Source of the DNA: Siphonodentalium dalli
Taxonomy: Eukaryota > Mollusca > Scaphopoda > Gadilida > Siphonodentaliidae
Assembly (NCBI GenBank): GCA_032622095.1
Contig: CP136066.1
Coordinates: forward strand, 151,604,224-151,668,223
DNA length: 64,000 bases
Reading direction: 5' to 3'
Part shown: piece after piece, positions 22,375 through 32,575 of the stretch
Layout of the letters: every line of letters begins with the position of its first letter
Numbering within the stretch: position 1 is the first letter of the stretch
Position numbers and translations under genes: made by a program
Notes under the pieces: generated by a model
Seen by the model: only the letters and a program-made list of their open reading frames with translations
Databases searched by the model: none
What the model was told of the DNA's origin: nothing

Positions 22375-23167
22375 TAGAGCCCTGCGAATAATTCGATTTG
22401 ATGCGATTCAGAATCATTTGTCTAGTTCAATTCGAAATCGGCTGTCCTGATTTGAATTTTATCAGATCTGTTCTCTCAGGTACATTGACTGCATTCCCAT
22501 GGTTTCTATAGGCTACAGCTAGAGTATTTACAACATTGCTCTTGTGCTATGAACTTTGCGATACAAGCAAACACATGCACAGACAGATGACACTGTCGAA
22601 AATGATCTATAAATAGACAGCCAAATTATTTAATTCATTATAATCCTAGTAAGAATGATGTAAACCAAACCGGGATTCCAGGAGTTGAATGTCACAAGGG
22701 AATTACAGCCAAAGTCATTAGGGAAAACCTCAAGTCTCCATCCCATATACCGGTATACAGCCATAGGTCAAAGAGTTCAACATGATACAATTCAAGTGGC
22801 AGATTTCAGTACAACACTGAGATCGATGAAGTTTGATGACTACCAAAAGTTTGAAAGAACATTGTAAGAGTTACTCCCCATCCACAACACATTGCATTGA
22901 AATCCATCAGTATTTATTAGGAAAATGAGATGCATGCATATTCCACAGAAGACTCAGTAATATTGTCAGGTAATATACAATCCATTGGTGATCAGTTATT
23001 AATAGGTTTTCGGTTCATTACAGCTATCATAGTGTTTACCGAACTGATCCACCTCTTCACTGTTGATAAATACACTTGATATAATGATTCAATTCAAGAT
23101 TTGATGCAATTTTGAATCTCTTACCCGATTCGATTCGAAATGAAAATCCTTGATTCGCTGGGCCCTA
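22375..23167. mobile_element. hAT non-autonomous element in the ISCA2 3' flank
   Basis: Ends TAGAGCCCTGCGAATAATTCG-like on the left and CTTGATTCGCTGGGCCCTA on the right, with subterminal inverted GATTTGATGC.../GATTCGATTCGAA text. Target duplication GGCTAAAT / GGTTAAAT (7 of 8). Ends 38 bp from the ISCA2 stop, so the ISCA2 3' UTR probably runs into it. A 60-codon frame inside is not recognisable. Confidence 0.7.
22913..22918 (-). terminator. candidate ISCA2 poly(A) signal inside hAT element
   Basis: AATAAA on the minus strand about 290 nt past the ISCA2 stop; I found no AATAAA between the stop and this point. It lies within the hAT element 22375-23167. Confidence 0.35.
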
Positions 23168-23204
23168 GGTTAAATCAATAAAGCCACAAGAGAAGTTACT
23201 TGTG

Positions 23205-23379
23205 CTATAACTTGAGAGAGAAGGACGCTCCACATGAACATCCCTGCTCGGCTTTTGGGTTGTCTATTATTCTGAATGAAGATCGGATGAGTTCTTCATG
23301 ATACTCCACTATAGCACCCTTAACAAAGTCCAGTGAATCAACATCAATGATCACCTTCACACCATCTCTATGAAACACT
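23205..23379 (-). CDS. ISCA2: ISCA2 exon 3 (C-terminal half, GCSCG motif)
   Basis: Terminal exon of the mitochondrial A-type iron-sulphur cluster assembly protein ISCA2, which with ISCA1 and IBA57 builds 4Fe-4S clusters in the matrix. On the minus strand the acceptor CTCTTCCAG precedes 23379. The first base completes the codon split with exon 2 (AA|A, Lys). It reads [19 protein letters not shown], then [16 protein letters not shown] and [18 protein letters not shown], stop TAG at 23205-23207. The paired cysteines of GCSCG plus the GGGCSG cysteine in exon 2 form the Cys-Xn-Cys-X-Cys cluster ligand set. FVKGA, ELIRSSF and the SF(S/I)KL end are ISCA2 hallmarks that separate it from ISCA1. A hAT element begins 38 bp past the stop. 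Confidence 0.93.
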
Positions 23380-23624
23380 CTGGAAGAGAGAAATAATAGC
23401 AAAATAATAGTACTTAATTATAAGTGGTTATTCATCAAACCATTGTTGAATATATCCATAATATTAAATTTCATAAAGTGCCTATTTAGTCTTCGGGCAC
23501 ATAAAGTTAATAATCTGTTTCTCAGACACTGCTGCCCCCTTAAAATAAGCACCGCTGGGTGGTTTTTTATCACACACTACAAATTTTTTATTTTATCTTT
23601 CCAGCAACATGATTTGGCTGGCAA

Positions 23625-25541
23625 GTGGCAGCACGAACCCTGTTTGAATAGTGTCAATGATTCAAGATTTGACAGCATCCAAATGTTTATGGTTTGGACT
23701 TGTTACAGGGCTAAAGTTGACAGAATGTTTCTAATTATCTTAACTGCATCCTAGGATTCACACTTGTCAATAAGATCTGTTGTCCAATTTTTTTTGCCAA
23801 TTTTTGCTCTGATTTGGTAACTTTTTCAGAAGCTTTCTCCATACTGATCACTACTTGACAAACCATGATTGAGCCTGTCTCACAAGGGACTACTAGCGAC
23901 ACACAGTGTCAAACTTGAAAGGCTGTCGCAATTGACTTTTATCTACTGATTGTTTATACAGAAACGGCTGGACCATCGGAGCTGAAAATTTGCACATATG
24001 AGTAATTTGACCCAGGGAATCTTGTTAGATAGTATGTTCACCTGTGTTGTACAAAATACATTATTTCTGCACCTGTTGAACTCCAATACTACTTCCTATC
24101 TGAGATTTATGGAGAGTGCTATTCAATATTTTTCCCAGCTGAGTGTTTATCCTCGGAATTTTTGTATGTATAGGAGTTTTTTTCCTAAAGCTATTGGATA
24201 CATATACACAAGGTTGCAAAAGCAACAAGTTGAACCTTCCCAAGTGACAGTAGTAGTGGTGACAAAGAAGAATAAAGTTTCGATCTGGTAATTTATTCAT
24301 TATTTCACTGTTATAAAAGTTGATATATTTTTGTTTTTTTATTGTATACATTGTACATATAGAAGATGGCCCAGTCAAGTCTGACTAGTATTACACTTAA
24401 TACATTAAATTTGTTATTAAAACCAAATCAAATAGTCAGATTTAAGTCCAAAACATTGGCAATTGGCTTTTATCTACTGATTGTTTACTTATACAGAAAT
24501 GGCTGGACCCTTGGAACTGAAAATTTATACATATGAGTAATATGAAACTTGAAATTGAAACGCAAGGATAAATTGACCTGTTGAGTATAATGCGATAGAT
24601 GTCATTGACCTAAGATGACTTAAAGGGGCAAATATGAGCAATAAAGAGTAGAATAATTGTTACAGATGAGTTGTATGATAGGAAGAGTATTAGTCAGAGG
24701 TTACATGTATGTTGCGTCATGTTTATACAGGACGTAAATGGAATCGGGATAGAGGTGTTAGACTGTTATTTAAAATCGGCCACCAATTTTCCCACATAAC
24801 TTCTGGAATGATAATAAATGCTATTAGTCCCACTTTAAGTCATCTGAGCTCAAAGGTAAGTAAGTAATGTTATATTCTCAGTTCAGCCATTATTCTTGGA
24901 TGGACATGAGAAGATGCAACTATCCCATGCCATTCCCCTGGTAAGGAGACCCATCTGTAATAATTTTCCTACATAAGGAATTATTTTTCATATATGCCCC
25001 TTTAAGTCTTCTGAGGTCAACGGCATCTATCTCATGATACTCTATGGGTAAATTTATCAACGTGTTTCAGTTTTACCGACCAGATTGCAGCAATTCTGTG
25101 TAAATGTGTATAATTATTTTAAATAATTATCAGTGCCCTATCTAACAAGATTCCCTGGGTCAAATTACTCATATGTGCAAATTTTCAGCTCCGATGGTCC
25201 AGCCGTTTCTGTATAAACAATCAGTAGATAAAAGCCAATTGCGACAGCCTTTCCAGTTTGACACTGTGTGTCGCTAGTAGTCCCTTGTGAGACAGGCTCA
25301 ATCATGGTTTTGTCAAGTAGTGATCAGTATGGAGAAAGCTTCTGAAAAAGTGACAAAAAATTGGCAAAACAAATTGGACAACAGATCTTATTGACAAGTG
25401 TGAATCCTAGGATGCAGTTAAGATAATTAGAAACATTCTGTCAACTTCAGCCCTGTAACAAGTCCAAACCATAAACATTTGGATGCTGTCAAATCTTGAA
25501 TTATTGACACTATTCAAACAGGGTTCGCGCTGCCACATGCC
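23625..25541. repeat. large inverted repeat (arms ~405 bp) in ISCA2 intron 2
   Basis: Arm 23625-24032 and its complement 25137-25541 differ at only a few positions along their length (GTGGCAGCACGAACCCTG ... CCAGGGAATCTTGTTAGATA). A third, direct partial copy (about 24458-24545) and an inner inverted pair (about 24585-24650 / 24985-25050, around GACTTAAAGGGGCA) lie in the 1.1 kb between. No transposase frame. It is transcribed in the ISCA2 pre-mRNA and could fold into a long duplex. Confidence 0.85.
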
Positions 25542-26324
25542 AAATTTGCCAATGGCAAAAAATATTTTCATTTGGCAAAAAATATTTTCATTTGGCAAAT
25601 ATTTTGGCAAGTGTGTTTTTAATTATGGGATGTTAACTATCGAGTCATAAAACATCATCAGACGTGGGTTAATCATTATGTGTGCCGAATTAGAGACAAT
25701 ACAATGGGAAACCAAAACAAGAAATCTATCAATTTACATGTAGCGCAGTCAGCAGTGTTATGTTCTGTAAATTTTTCATTGAGGCTGTTGTAAGTACTTT
25801 GTAACATGATCTCAATGTAGATACCGCAAAAGGTAATTATTAATTTGTTTTGACAGTTAATCCTCCCTTTGTCCGTTTGGATTATGGATGCGTGTAGTCA
25901 TTGTAACAATGCATATTAATGGACACATTATATAGCACATATTTATGATGTCAGCATTATATTACCAGCGAGTATAAGACAAAAGGTTAATCAGCCGAAT
26001 GTGAATGACAACAGATTAATTTATGGTTCGTTGATTTCAGCAGTAATACAAGGCGAAATAATATGTATGCTTGATGACTGTGTTTCAACATTAACATAAT
26101 TTCCAGGCAGGTGTCGCACAGATATTTATTAATAATACTAACTTGCTTTTCTAGTAGCTCATTTTACCTGTGCCTGTGGTTAGATTTTAACAAAGATAAC
26201 ATCACGATAATTTCCCCAATTATACGCGCAATTAAATTTGGCAAATATATTTTTAATTTGGCAAAAAATAATTTCATTTGGCAAAATTTTGGCAAGAGAA
26301 AATTTCCGTCCAGCGGGAACCCTG
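25519..26324. mobile_element. hAT-like element with TTTGGCAAAA repeats
   Basis: Left CAGGGTTCGCGCTG, right CAGCGGGAACCCTG; flanks TATTCAAA and CATTCAAA (7 of 8 bases of an 8 bp duplication). Near both ends TTTGGCAAA(AA)TATTTTCA units repeat. Its left end coincides with the edge of the large inverted repeat. Confidence 0.65.
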
Positions 26325-26402
26325 CATTCAAAGTGTATAATTTTTAATTTATATATATAAAAAAGTAGATATGCTGCATTAAATTGGAAAATATGTCAAT
26401 AC

Positions 26403-26524
26403 TTGTCGTCTTCTTTACAACTCTGTTCAAGTTCGAACTTGTATTGGAAACCAGAGCATCCTCCACCCTCCACAAGAATACGAAGATAGGACTCCTCTTC
26501 TCCGGTCGTCAACTTCTTTAATTG
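26403..26524 (-). CDS. ISCA2: ISCA2 exon 2 (GGGCSG motif)
   Basis: Middle exon, minus strand, 122 nt. The acceptor is CTATTTCAG and the exon starts at 26524 (CAA). The donor is AA|GTATTG, with the last exon base at 26403. It reads [20 protein letters not shown], then [33 protein letters not shown] is the signature of A-type scaffold proteins and contains the first cluster-ligating Cys. It is phase 0 on entry and phase 2 on exit, consistent with exons 1 and 3. The gap between this exon and exon 3 (3.0 kb) is filled by a large inverted repeat and a hAT-like element. Confidence 0.94.
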
Positions 26525-26602
26525 CTGAAATAGGTGTTAGAATAAACCAGTAAATATGGCATTAATTTAAACAAAAATTGAAATTTTTAGTTGCATCAAC
26601 AG

Positions 26603-26807
26603 TACAGTAATGCCCTAAATAATCGACTCCTTAACCACAGCAGAATTGTGGGTAACTTTCAAGGATTTAGTCGGAAATATGGCTTGTTGCCATTCATCGG
26701 AAAGCTCTCACAGAGCTTTCCGATGAATGGCAACAAGCCATCTTTCCAACTAAATCCTGAAAAGTTACCCATAATTCAGCCGTGGTTAAGGAGTCAATTA
26801 TTACTGA
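26603..26807. mobile_element. family C MITE copy 6
   Basis: TA-CAGTAATGCCCTAAATAA at left; right arm ends GGAGTCAATTATTACTGA with TAGGGCA deleted. In ISCA2 intron 1, close to exon 2. Confidence 0.75.
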
Positions 26808-27500
26808 ACTCTAGATACAACAAGAGATGGACTGTCGTCCGGTGCATACCCTCTTGTGGCATACCGCCTAGTGTGGGCATATCTATAGCTTATGACTGCT
26901 ATACTCAGACAGATGGACCCAAAAATCAGCATTTTCATATAAACAAAGATGAATAACTATAGAACAAAAAACCAAAACAAAACAGTTGAATGTGCCATTA
27001 AATGTCCTCATAGTGGTGAACATCCATACAAAATTTCATTGAGATCCGAGCATTACTATTCAAGTTATGACCTGAACAGACATCGGATGGACCAAACAGC
27101 CAACATTTCCAGATAAACAAAGATGAATAACTCTAGAATGGAAAAGCAGAACAGAACAATGGAATGCTCTATTGAATGTCCTCATTGTAGTGAACATCCA
27201 TACCAAATTTCATTGAGATCACAGCACAACTGTTGAAGTTACGACATGAACAGACACCAGACGGACCAAAAAGTCAACATTTCCAGATAAACAAAGATGA
27301 ATAACTCTAGAATGGAAAATCCGAACAAAACGATGGAACCCTCTATTTAATGTCCTCATAGTAGTGAACATCCATACCTAATTTCATTGAGATCCGAGCA
27401 CTACTGTTCAAGTTATGACATGAACAGACATCGGATGGACGTACGGACGGATGCACGGCTAGTACGACGCACGGACGGACGGGTGCAAAAAAGTATACCC
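26808..27500 (+). repeat. ~174 bp tandem repeat array, about 3.3 units, ending in GACG-rich tail
   Basis: The block AACAAAGATGAATAACT recurs at about 26941, 27116 and 27290; each unit also carries AATGTCCTCAT, TGAACATCCATAC and AATTTCATTGAGATC. The array ends GACGGACGGACGGG and AAGTATACCCCCC. Non-coding; frames over it are artefacts. Confidence 0.75.
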
Positions 27501-27639
27501 CCCTTTTTTTTAACAAGACAGTCAATGACTGTGGGGTCGCTCACCAGACTGCAAAGACTGATAAGACTGGGACTCTGGATACCAAAACAGTCAGCACTTT
27601 TCATAATCACTTTAAAAGAAGTAGATTTAAACAGGATAT

Positions 27640-28506
27640 GTGGCTAGAGAGACTTCAAGTATGTAGCTTGGTAAAAATCCACCTTGAAATTGCCAACTGT
27701 ACACTACTGATCACCCCCCTCCTCCAGCTCAACAAGTCCCCTCCCGACCGGGATCCAGACTCCCAAGTCTTAGGTTGGAATTTCACAACCGACACCTCAA
27801 ACTTTCTCAATTGTTGGAAATTTCCAATCTCACAAGCGCCTTTTTCTAAAACCATTTAAACATGTTTGAAGCCCAATTATCCATGGACCCAAAACACAAT
27901 ACATGTATGTCAGACCAATCAGTCAGGTGGTTCCAAGGTAGTTGTTTTAATGAATTTGGTATTTCGATGATTTTATTAGACACAAAAGTGTTAACTCCCC
28001 ATAGCCTGCCATTTCTTGACAGGTTGACCTCATTTTAACAAATCTGAATATCAGTCACTAAATGATCCTCCTGATTCCTCAATACTATATGTAAGCTAAA
28101 TAGTCCAAACTCTCTTGAGAAGACATTTTAAGAATTACTATAGAGACATATAGTTATGTCCCTGGTCTCACCCTATTTAACCCGGTGACTCCATCTGAAT
28201 AAATTTGAATCCCAGACACCAAAGAACCCTTCATACATATCATAAATATCAGTCAAATAGACCTGATGGTCCTTGTGAAGGAAGCATATTAAGAGGGAAA
28301 CTGTCCTTCGCTTGGTCCCTATTTGACCAGGTGACCCCATTAAAAAAATCTGAATTGCAGTCAAGGAAGAACATTCCATTCTATATAAGCCAACAAGTTC
28401 TTGCAAACATATTTTAAGAATTACTATGTAGTGAAATAGTTAAGTCTCTTGCTCTGCCCTTATTTGACTTTGTAATCCCATTTTCACAAATCTGATAAGG
28501 ATAAAA
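27640..28506 (+). repeat. dispersed modular repeat family G, copy 1
   Basis: Modules of about 130-150 bp containing GTTATGTCCCTGGTCTC..., CTATTTGACC(A/C)GGTGACCCCAT and AAATCTGAAT(A/C)(T/C)CAGTCAC. Its 5' part (CTCCCGACCGGGATCC, CAAGTCTTAGGTTGGAAT) recurs inverted at 49758-49845. Confidence 0.6.
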
Positions 28507-29680
28507 ATTAAGTTCCCCAGTTGAAGTTGGTGATATTCACCCATTGGGCACCTCATTTATGAATTTTATCTTCTGCAAATTAGGGGATATAGAAACTTCC
28601 TAGAAAGGAAATTTAACTAACAACAATGTAAATTTGATACTATAGATACTTCCCAGAAGATGAGGCCTAAGCAGAATGAGGTCGCCAGAGGGTGAATTTG
28701 GTGATGCTAGCCTGCTGTGCGGGATAGCATCATAAAAAGCGTGTCTGTTCCTACATTGTGCATGCCTGGCCTCAAGCAACACAATGTATTATACAACAAG
28801 CCTTGAAATAGTGTGATAGTGTGTCTGTCATTTGCAGAATGAGGTCCCCAGAGGGTGAATTTAGTGATGCTAAATTCACCCTCTGGGGACCTCATTCTGA
28901 TAAGGCCCTCAACTGCTATGGAAGACCTAGAATAAAATTGAATTTCCCCAGTTGAAGTTGGTGATGTTCACCCATTGGGCCCCTCAATTATGAATTTTAT
29001 CTTCTGCAAATTAGGAGATATAGAAACTTCCTAGAAGGGAAATTTAATTAACAACAATGTAAATTTGATACTATAGATACTTCCCAGAAGATGAGGCCTA
29101 AGCAGAATGAGGTCTCCAAATGGTGAATTTGGTGATGCTAGCCCGCTGTGTGGGATAGCATCACTAAAAGCATGTCTGTTCCTACATTGTGCATGTCTGG
29201 CCTCAAGCAACACACTGTATTATACAATCAAGCCTTGAGATAGTCTGTCTGTTATTTGCAGAATGAGGTCCCCAGAGGGTGAATTTAGTGACGCTATCCT
29301 GCACAGCGGGCTAGTATCACTAAATTCACCCTCTGGGGACCTCATTCTGATAAGGCCCTCAACTGCTATGGAAGACCTAGAATAAGATTGAAGTACCCCA
29401 GTTGAAATTGGTGATGTTCACCCATTGGGCACCTCAATCATGAATTTTATCTTCTGCAAATTAAGGGATACAGAAACTTCCTAGAAGGGAAATTTAACTA
29501 ACAACAATGTAAATTTGATACTATAGATACTTCCCAGAAGATGAGGCCTAAGCAGAATGAGATCTTGATACTCTAGATACTTCCCAGAAGATGAGGCCTA
29601 AGCAGAATAAGGTTCTCAGATGGTGTATTTGGTTATGCTAGCCTGGGAACCTCATTCTACAAATGCCAGACACTCTTGGA
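28507..29680. mobile_element. cluster of family-D elements, about three overlapping copies
   Basis: GAAGTTGGTGATATTCACCC / GGGGATATAGAAACTTCCTA / CTATAGATACTTCCCAGAAG / CCTAAGCAGAATGAGG / GCATGCCTGGCCTCAAGCAA and hairpin arms repeat at about 28507-28905, 28930-29360 and 29385-29680 with ~420 bp spacing. This looks like tandem amplification. A short A/C-rich insertion TGTTCCTACATTGTGCATG(C/T)C sits in the same place in the first two units. Confidence 0.65.
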
Positions 29681-30129
29681 GAAAATGAAATTAATCTGAT
29701 TTTAATGACCACTGAGTGATAATGTAAACAACAAGGGTGCTTCATTGATAAGACCATTAATCTCATTTAAATTATGAATGACATGAATACACTCCCTGGG
29801 GACTCTGCCTATAGCTACATAAATTGATCAAGGAGTTCCTGAATTTTTTATTACTTTTTGGGGAATTATGGCTATAACTCTGTTAAAATATATCGGATCA
29901 AACCCATATTTTAACTTGATCTGTATATAAGTGTCAAAAATTCATATACCAAATTTGGTGTTGATCAGATGAAAAATGTTTGAGTAATCCTGTCTTGGAT
30001 GAATTCTATATCAAAACAAGAGTGGAAGGGGTTAAATAAACAATACCAAAATCCATACAGATGAAGAACATGCTAAGAAAAATCTAGGTAAGAAATATGA
30101 GACTGTGATGTGTCCTAAACAAAAATTAA

Positions 30130-30690
30130 AGGTCAAAATGCAAAAATTTTATTTTTAGTTTTTAGAAATGTCCCTGGCTCTGCCCCTATTTGACCCAGTG
30201 ACCCAATTTGAACAAATCTGATTCCCAGTCACCCAAGGTCCCTCGGTACCAAATATAAGCTAAATCGGCCCAATATTTTTTTAGAAGAAGTCATTGTAAG
30301 AATTACTATGAGTTATGGCCCTGGTTTCTCAACTAATTGACCGGGTGACCTCATTTGAACAAATCTGAACACCAGTCACCCAAGGACCCTCCATACCAAA
30401 TATTAGCTAAATCGGCACAATGGTTATGGACAAGAAGTTGTTGTAAGAATTACTATGGAGGAATAGAGTTATGGCCCTGGTTTCGCAACTATTTGACCCA
30501 GTGACCTCATTTGAACAAATCTGAATGAGAGTCACCTAGGGAACATCCACACCAAATATGAACCAATTCGGTATGATGGTTTCAGAGGAGAAGATGTTTT
30601 TTTTAAAAGTTGACGGACGGACGGACGACGGGCGAGGAGTGATGACTATAGCTCCACCGGAGACTTCGTCTCAGTTGAGCTAAAAAGGGG
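30130..30690 (+). repeat. dispersed modular repeat family G, copy 2 with complete 3' end
   Basis: Three modules (ATGGCCCTGGTTTC..., TGACC(C/G)(A/G)GTGACCTCATTTGA, AACAAATCTGAA), then GACGGACGGACGGACGAC, AGTGATGACTATAGCTCCAC, GACTTCGTCTCAGTTGAGCT. Same ending as inverted copies at 43995 and 48968. Resembles an RTE-like or SINE-like 3' end; unproven. Confidence 0.6.
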
Positions 30691-30978
30691 GTATAATGAA
30701 TAAGTCTCAATATGATAGCATATACAGGCCTCAAAATATGGTGCAGGACAATTGCAGAATGAGGTCACATGAAGGTAAACTTAAGACACATTACCCTGCA
30801 CAGCGGACAAACAACACTAAATTCACCCTATGGGAACCTCATTCTGCATGGCCTCATCTACAATGGGAGACCTGGACACAGATTTAAAGGCCCACTTAAT
30901 TTTCGACCCCCCCCCCCCCCCCCCCCCCATCACATTATATAAAATATATATATTATATACCATTTGAAAGACGAAGCA

Positions 30979-31038
30979 CCGTTAGAGTTTACAGTTAAAC
31001 AATCGGTGGAAGATTTCTTTAGGGCGTCGATAATATGT
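30979..31038 (-). repeat. 60 bp exact inverted copy of LINE ORF2 (33521-33580) at LINE 5' junction
   Basis: Base-by-base comparison shows 60/60 identity between this stretch and the reverse complement of 33521-33580 (the ORF2 segment encoding IIDALKKSSTDCLTV). The match ends sharply on both sides: family-E sequence abuts it on the left, LINE 5' sequence on the right. Confidence 0.95.
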
Positions 31039-31045
31039 GACGTCA
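31038..31045. promoter_or_regulatory. CRE-type palindrome TGACGTCA in LINE 5' region
   Basis: A perfect TGACGTCA lies at the start of the genuine LINE 5' sequence, next to the inverted 60-mer. Further TGACG cores occur near 31105 and 31231. LINE 5' regions contain internal promoters; a CREB/ATF-like site there is plausible but only inferred. Confidence 0.25.
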
Positions 31046-31251
31046 TCGCATGACAACGACGTTTTAAATATTTATGCAAAAATTTGCAAATTATTTCTGT
31101 ATTTTGACGTATTTCCAAAACAATGAAGGATATGGAGTGATCCAGCAATATACTATCTCGTCGCGGATAATATATATGTGAACTTTCTGAAACATATAGT
31201 AATATATTCGGAGAAAGAATATAATTACATTGACGTCGCCTTACTTCGAGG

Positions 31252-32575
31252 GTGTGTGGCTGTTCTCAACCCGTTTGCAAGATGCCGGGTTGCGAAGATT
31301 GTGGTACTGGAACTAAGGTGAAATTCACACAAGGTGACCTATACTTGTGTACGCCATGTGAACGGAAAAGATTCAGTCTTTCATCGAGTGGTGGGAAAGA
31401 AGTGAAACAGGCGGAAGTTCGCAAAGATAAAGGTAACGTAGTTGCAGTGGATGCCAACGAATCAAAGCCAATTGTGATTAATGAACTCTTGTGCTTCTTG
31501 GTGAACAAGTTCGTGAAATTAACAACTGAGATGATGATAAAACTATGTTCTGAAACTTTTGATGAATCGGAAGTTGAACAGGCGAAACTGCTGTTGTTTG
31601 ATTTGGCGAATAGTAACAATTCAAGATTCATAAAACGCAAAGGACCAGATAAAACCGTGAATAACTTGAGGGACATGCTTGCTTTGCTGCATGAAATAGA
31701 TTTGGAGGATTTGCCGCTTTTCGTAGCATATGATTTGGGAAAATTGCCACCCATCGATATCGATCATGTGGATATCACAACATTATCGCGAGATATATCA
31801 AGCGTTAAAACACAAATTAAAGACATGAGGAGTGTGATCAGTGCTGATGTCTGTGAAGATATAAAGAAAAATGCGTTAGCGGAAATAAAGGACGATTTTG
31901 TAAGATCGATGAAAAAGGACTTGATAGCCGAAATAGGTAAAGCCGTGAAATCAGCGACAATGAACATGATGTCAACTGAACAAGTATTACCAACTCTATC
32001 GGCGAAGGTGCCAATTCGCAAAGCCAACAACGATCAGAACGTCCCAGCTCGTCAACTTAGGGACGAATATTCTGCTCCGCCTCGACAAAATAACATGGCG
32101 GAATATGAGCAGATATCTCCACGCATACCAAACGTAGATGCTCGTAATTATATGCCAACATATGCTGAGACACTAAATGGCATGAGGAACAAACAACCCA
32201 GACCGGATATTTATGGAAATAATGAATTTCAAACAGTGCAACGAAAAAAGAACATCGAGCAATTCGACATTAAAGACCGTGAATACCAGTCCTCCCGGCT
32301 TGATATTCGTGTCGAGACTTGCACCGGGAACAGCTGAGAAAGAGGTGACAAGTTACGTGAATGACACATTCAACACGTCCGTTGTGAAATGTGTCAAATT
32401 GGACACCAAATATGACACATATTCATCCTTCAACTTGAAGTTGTAGACCGCGAAGTAATGAAGATGATATTAGACGCTAAGTTATGGCCCAAGAATACCC
32501 TAGTTCGGCCTTTTTTTGAGCGGAAATTTGGTGGCAGAAGCTGGGAACATGCCACAACAGAACCGTGGGCATAAT
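31252..32575 (+). pseudogene. LINE ORF1 (zinc-binding N-terminus, coiled-coil middle, RRM-like C-terminus), two frameshifts
   Basis: The first open stretch (31252-32337, 361 codons) begins with a Cys-rich module: CSQPVCKMPGCEDCG, then LYLCTPCERKR, likely a PHD/zinc-finger-like fold. A charged, probably helical middle follows. Near 32280 the sense frame shifts: in the +2 frame it continues PGLIFVSRLAPGTAEKEV and KYDTYSSF. Near 32444 it shifts again to VDREVMKMILDAKLWP and LVRPFFERKFGG, stop TAA at 32573-32575. Together the (L/I)FVSRLAPGT, YDTYSSF and LWPK-LVRPF blocks look like the C-terminal RNA-binding domain of CR1-group ORF1 proteins. ORF1 overlaps the start of ORF2. Single-base indels cause both breaks; assembly error cannot be excluded. 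Confidence 0.75.

Noticed and set aside
22685-22867. 60-codon frame inside the hAT element
   Set aside because: Too short, not transposase-like, and within a non-autonomous element.
27343-27647. Frames rich in RPSVRPS / RTDGR residues
   Set aside because: Translation of GACG/CCGT-rich dispersed repeats, seen on both strands.
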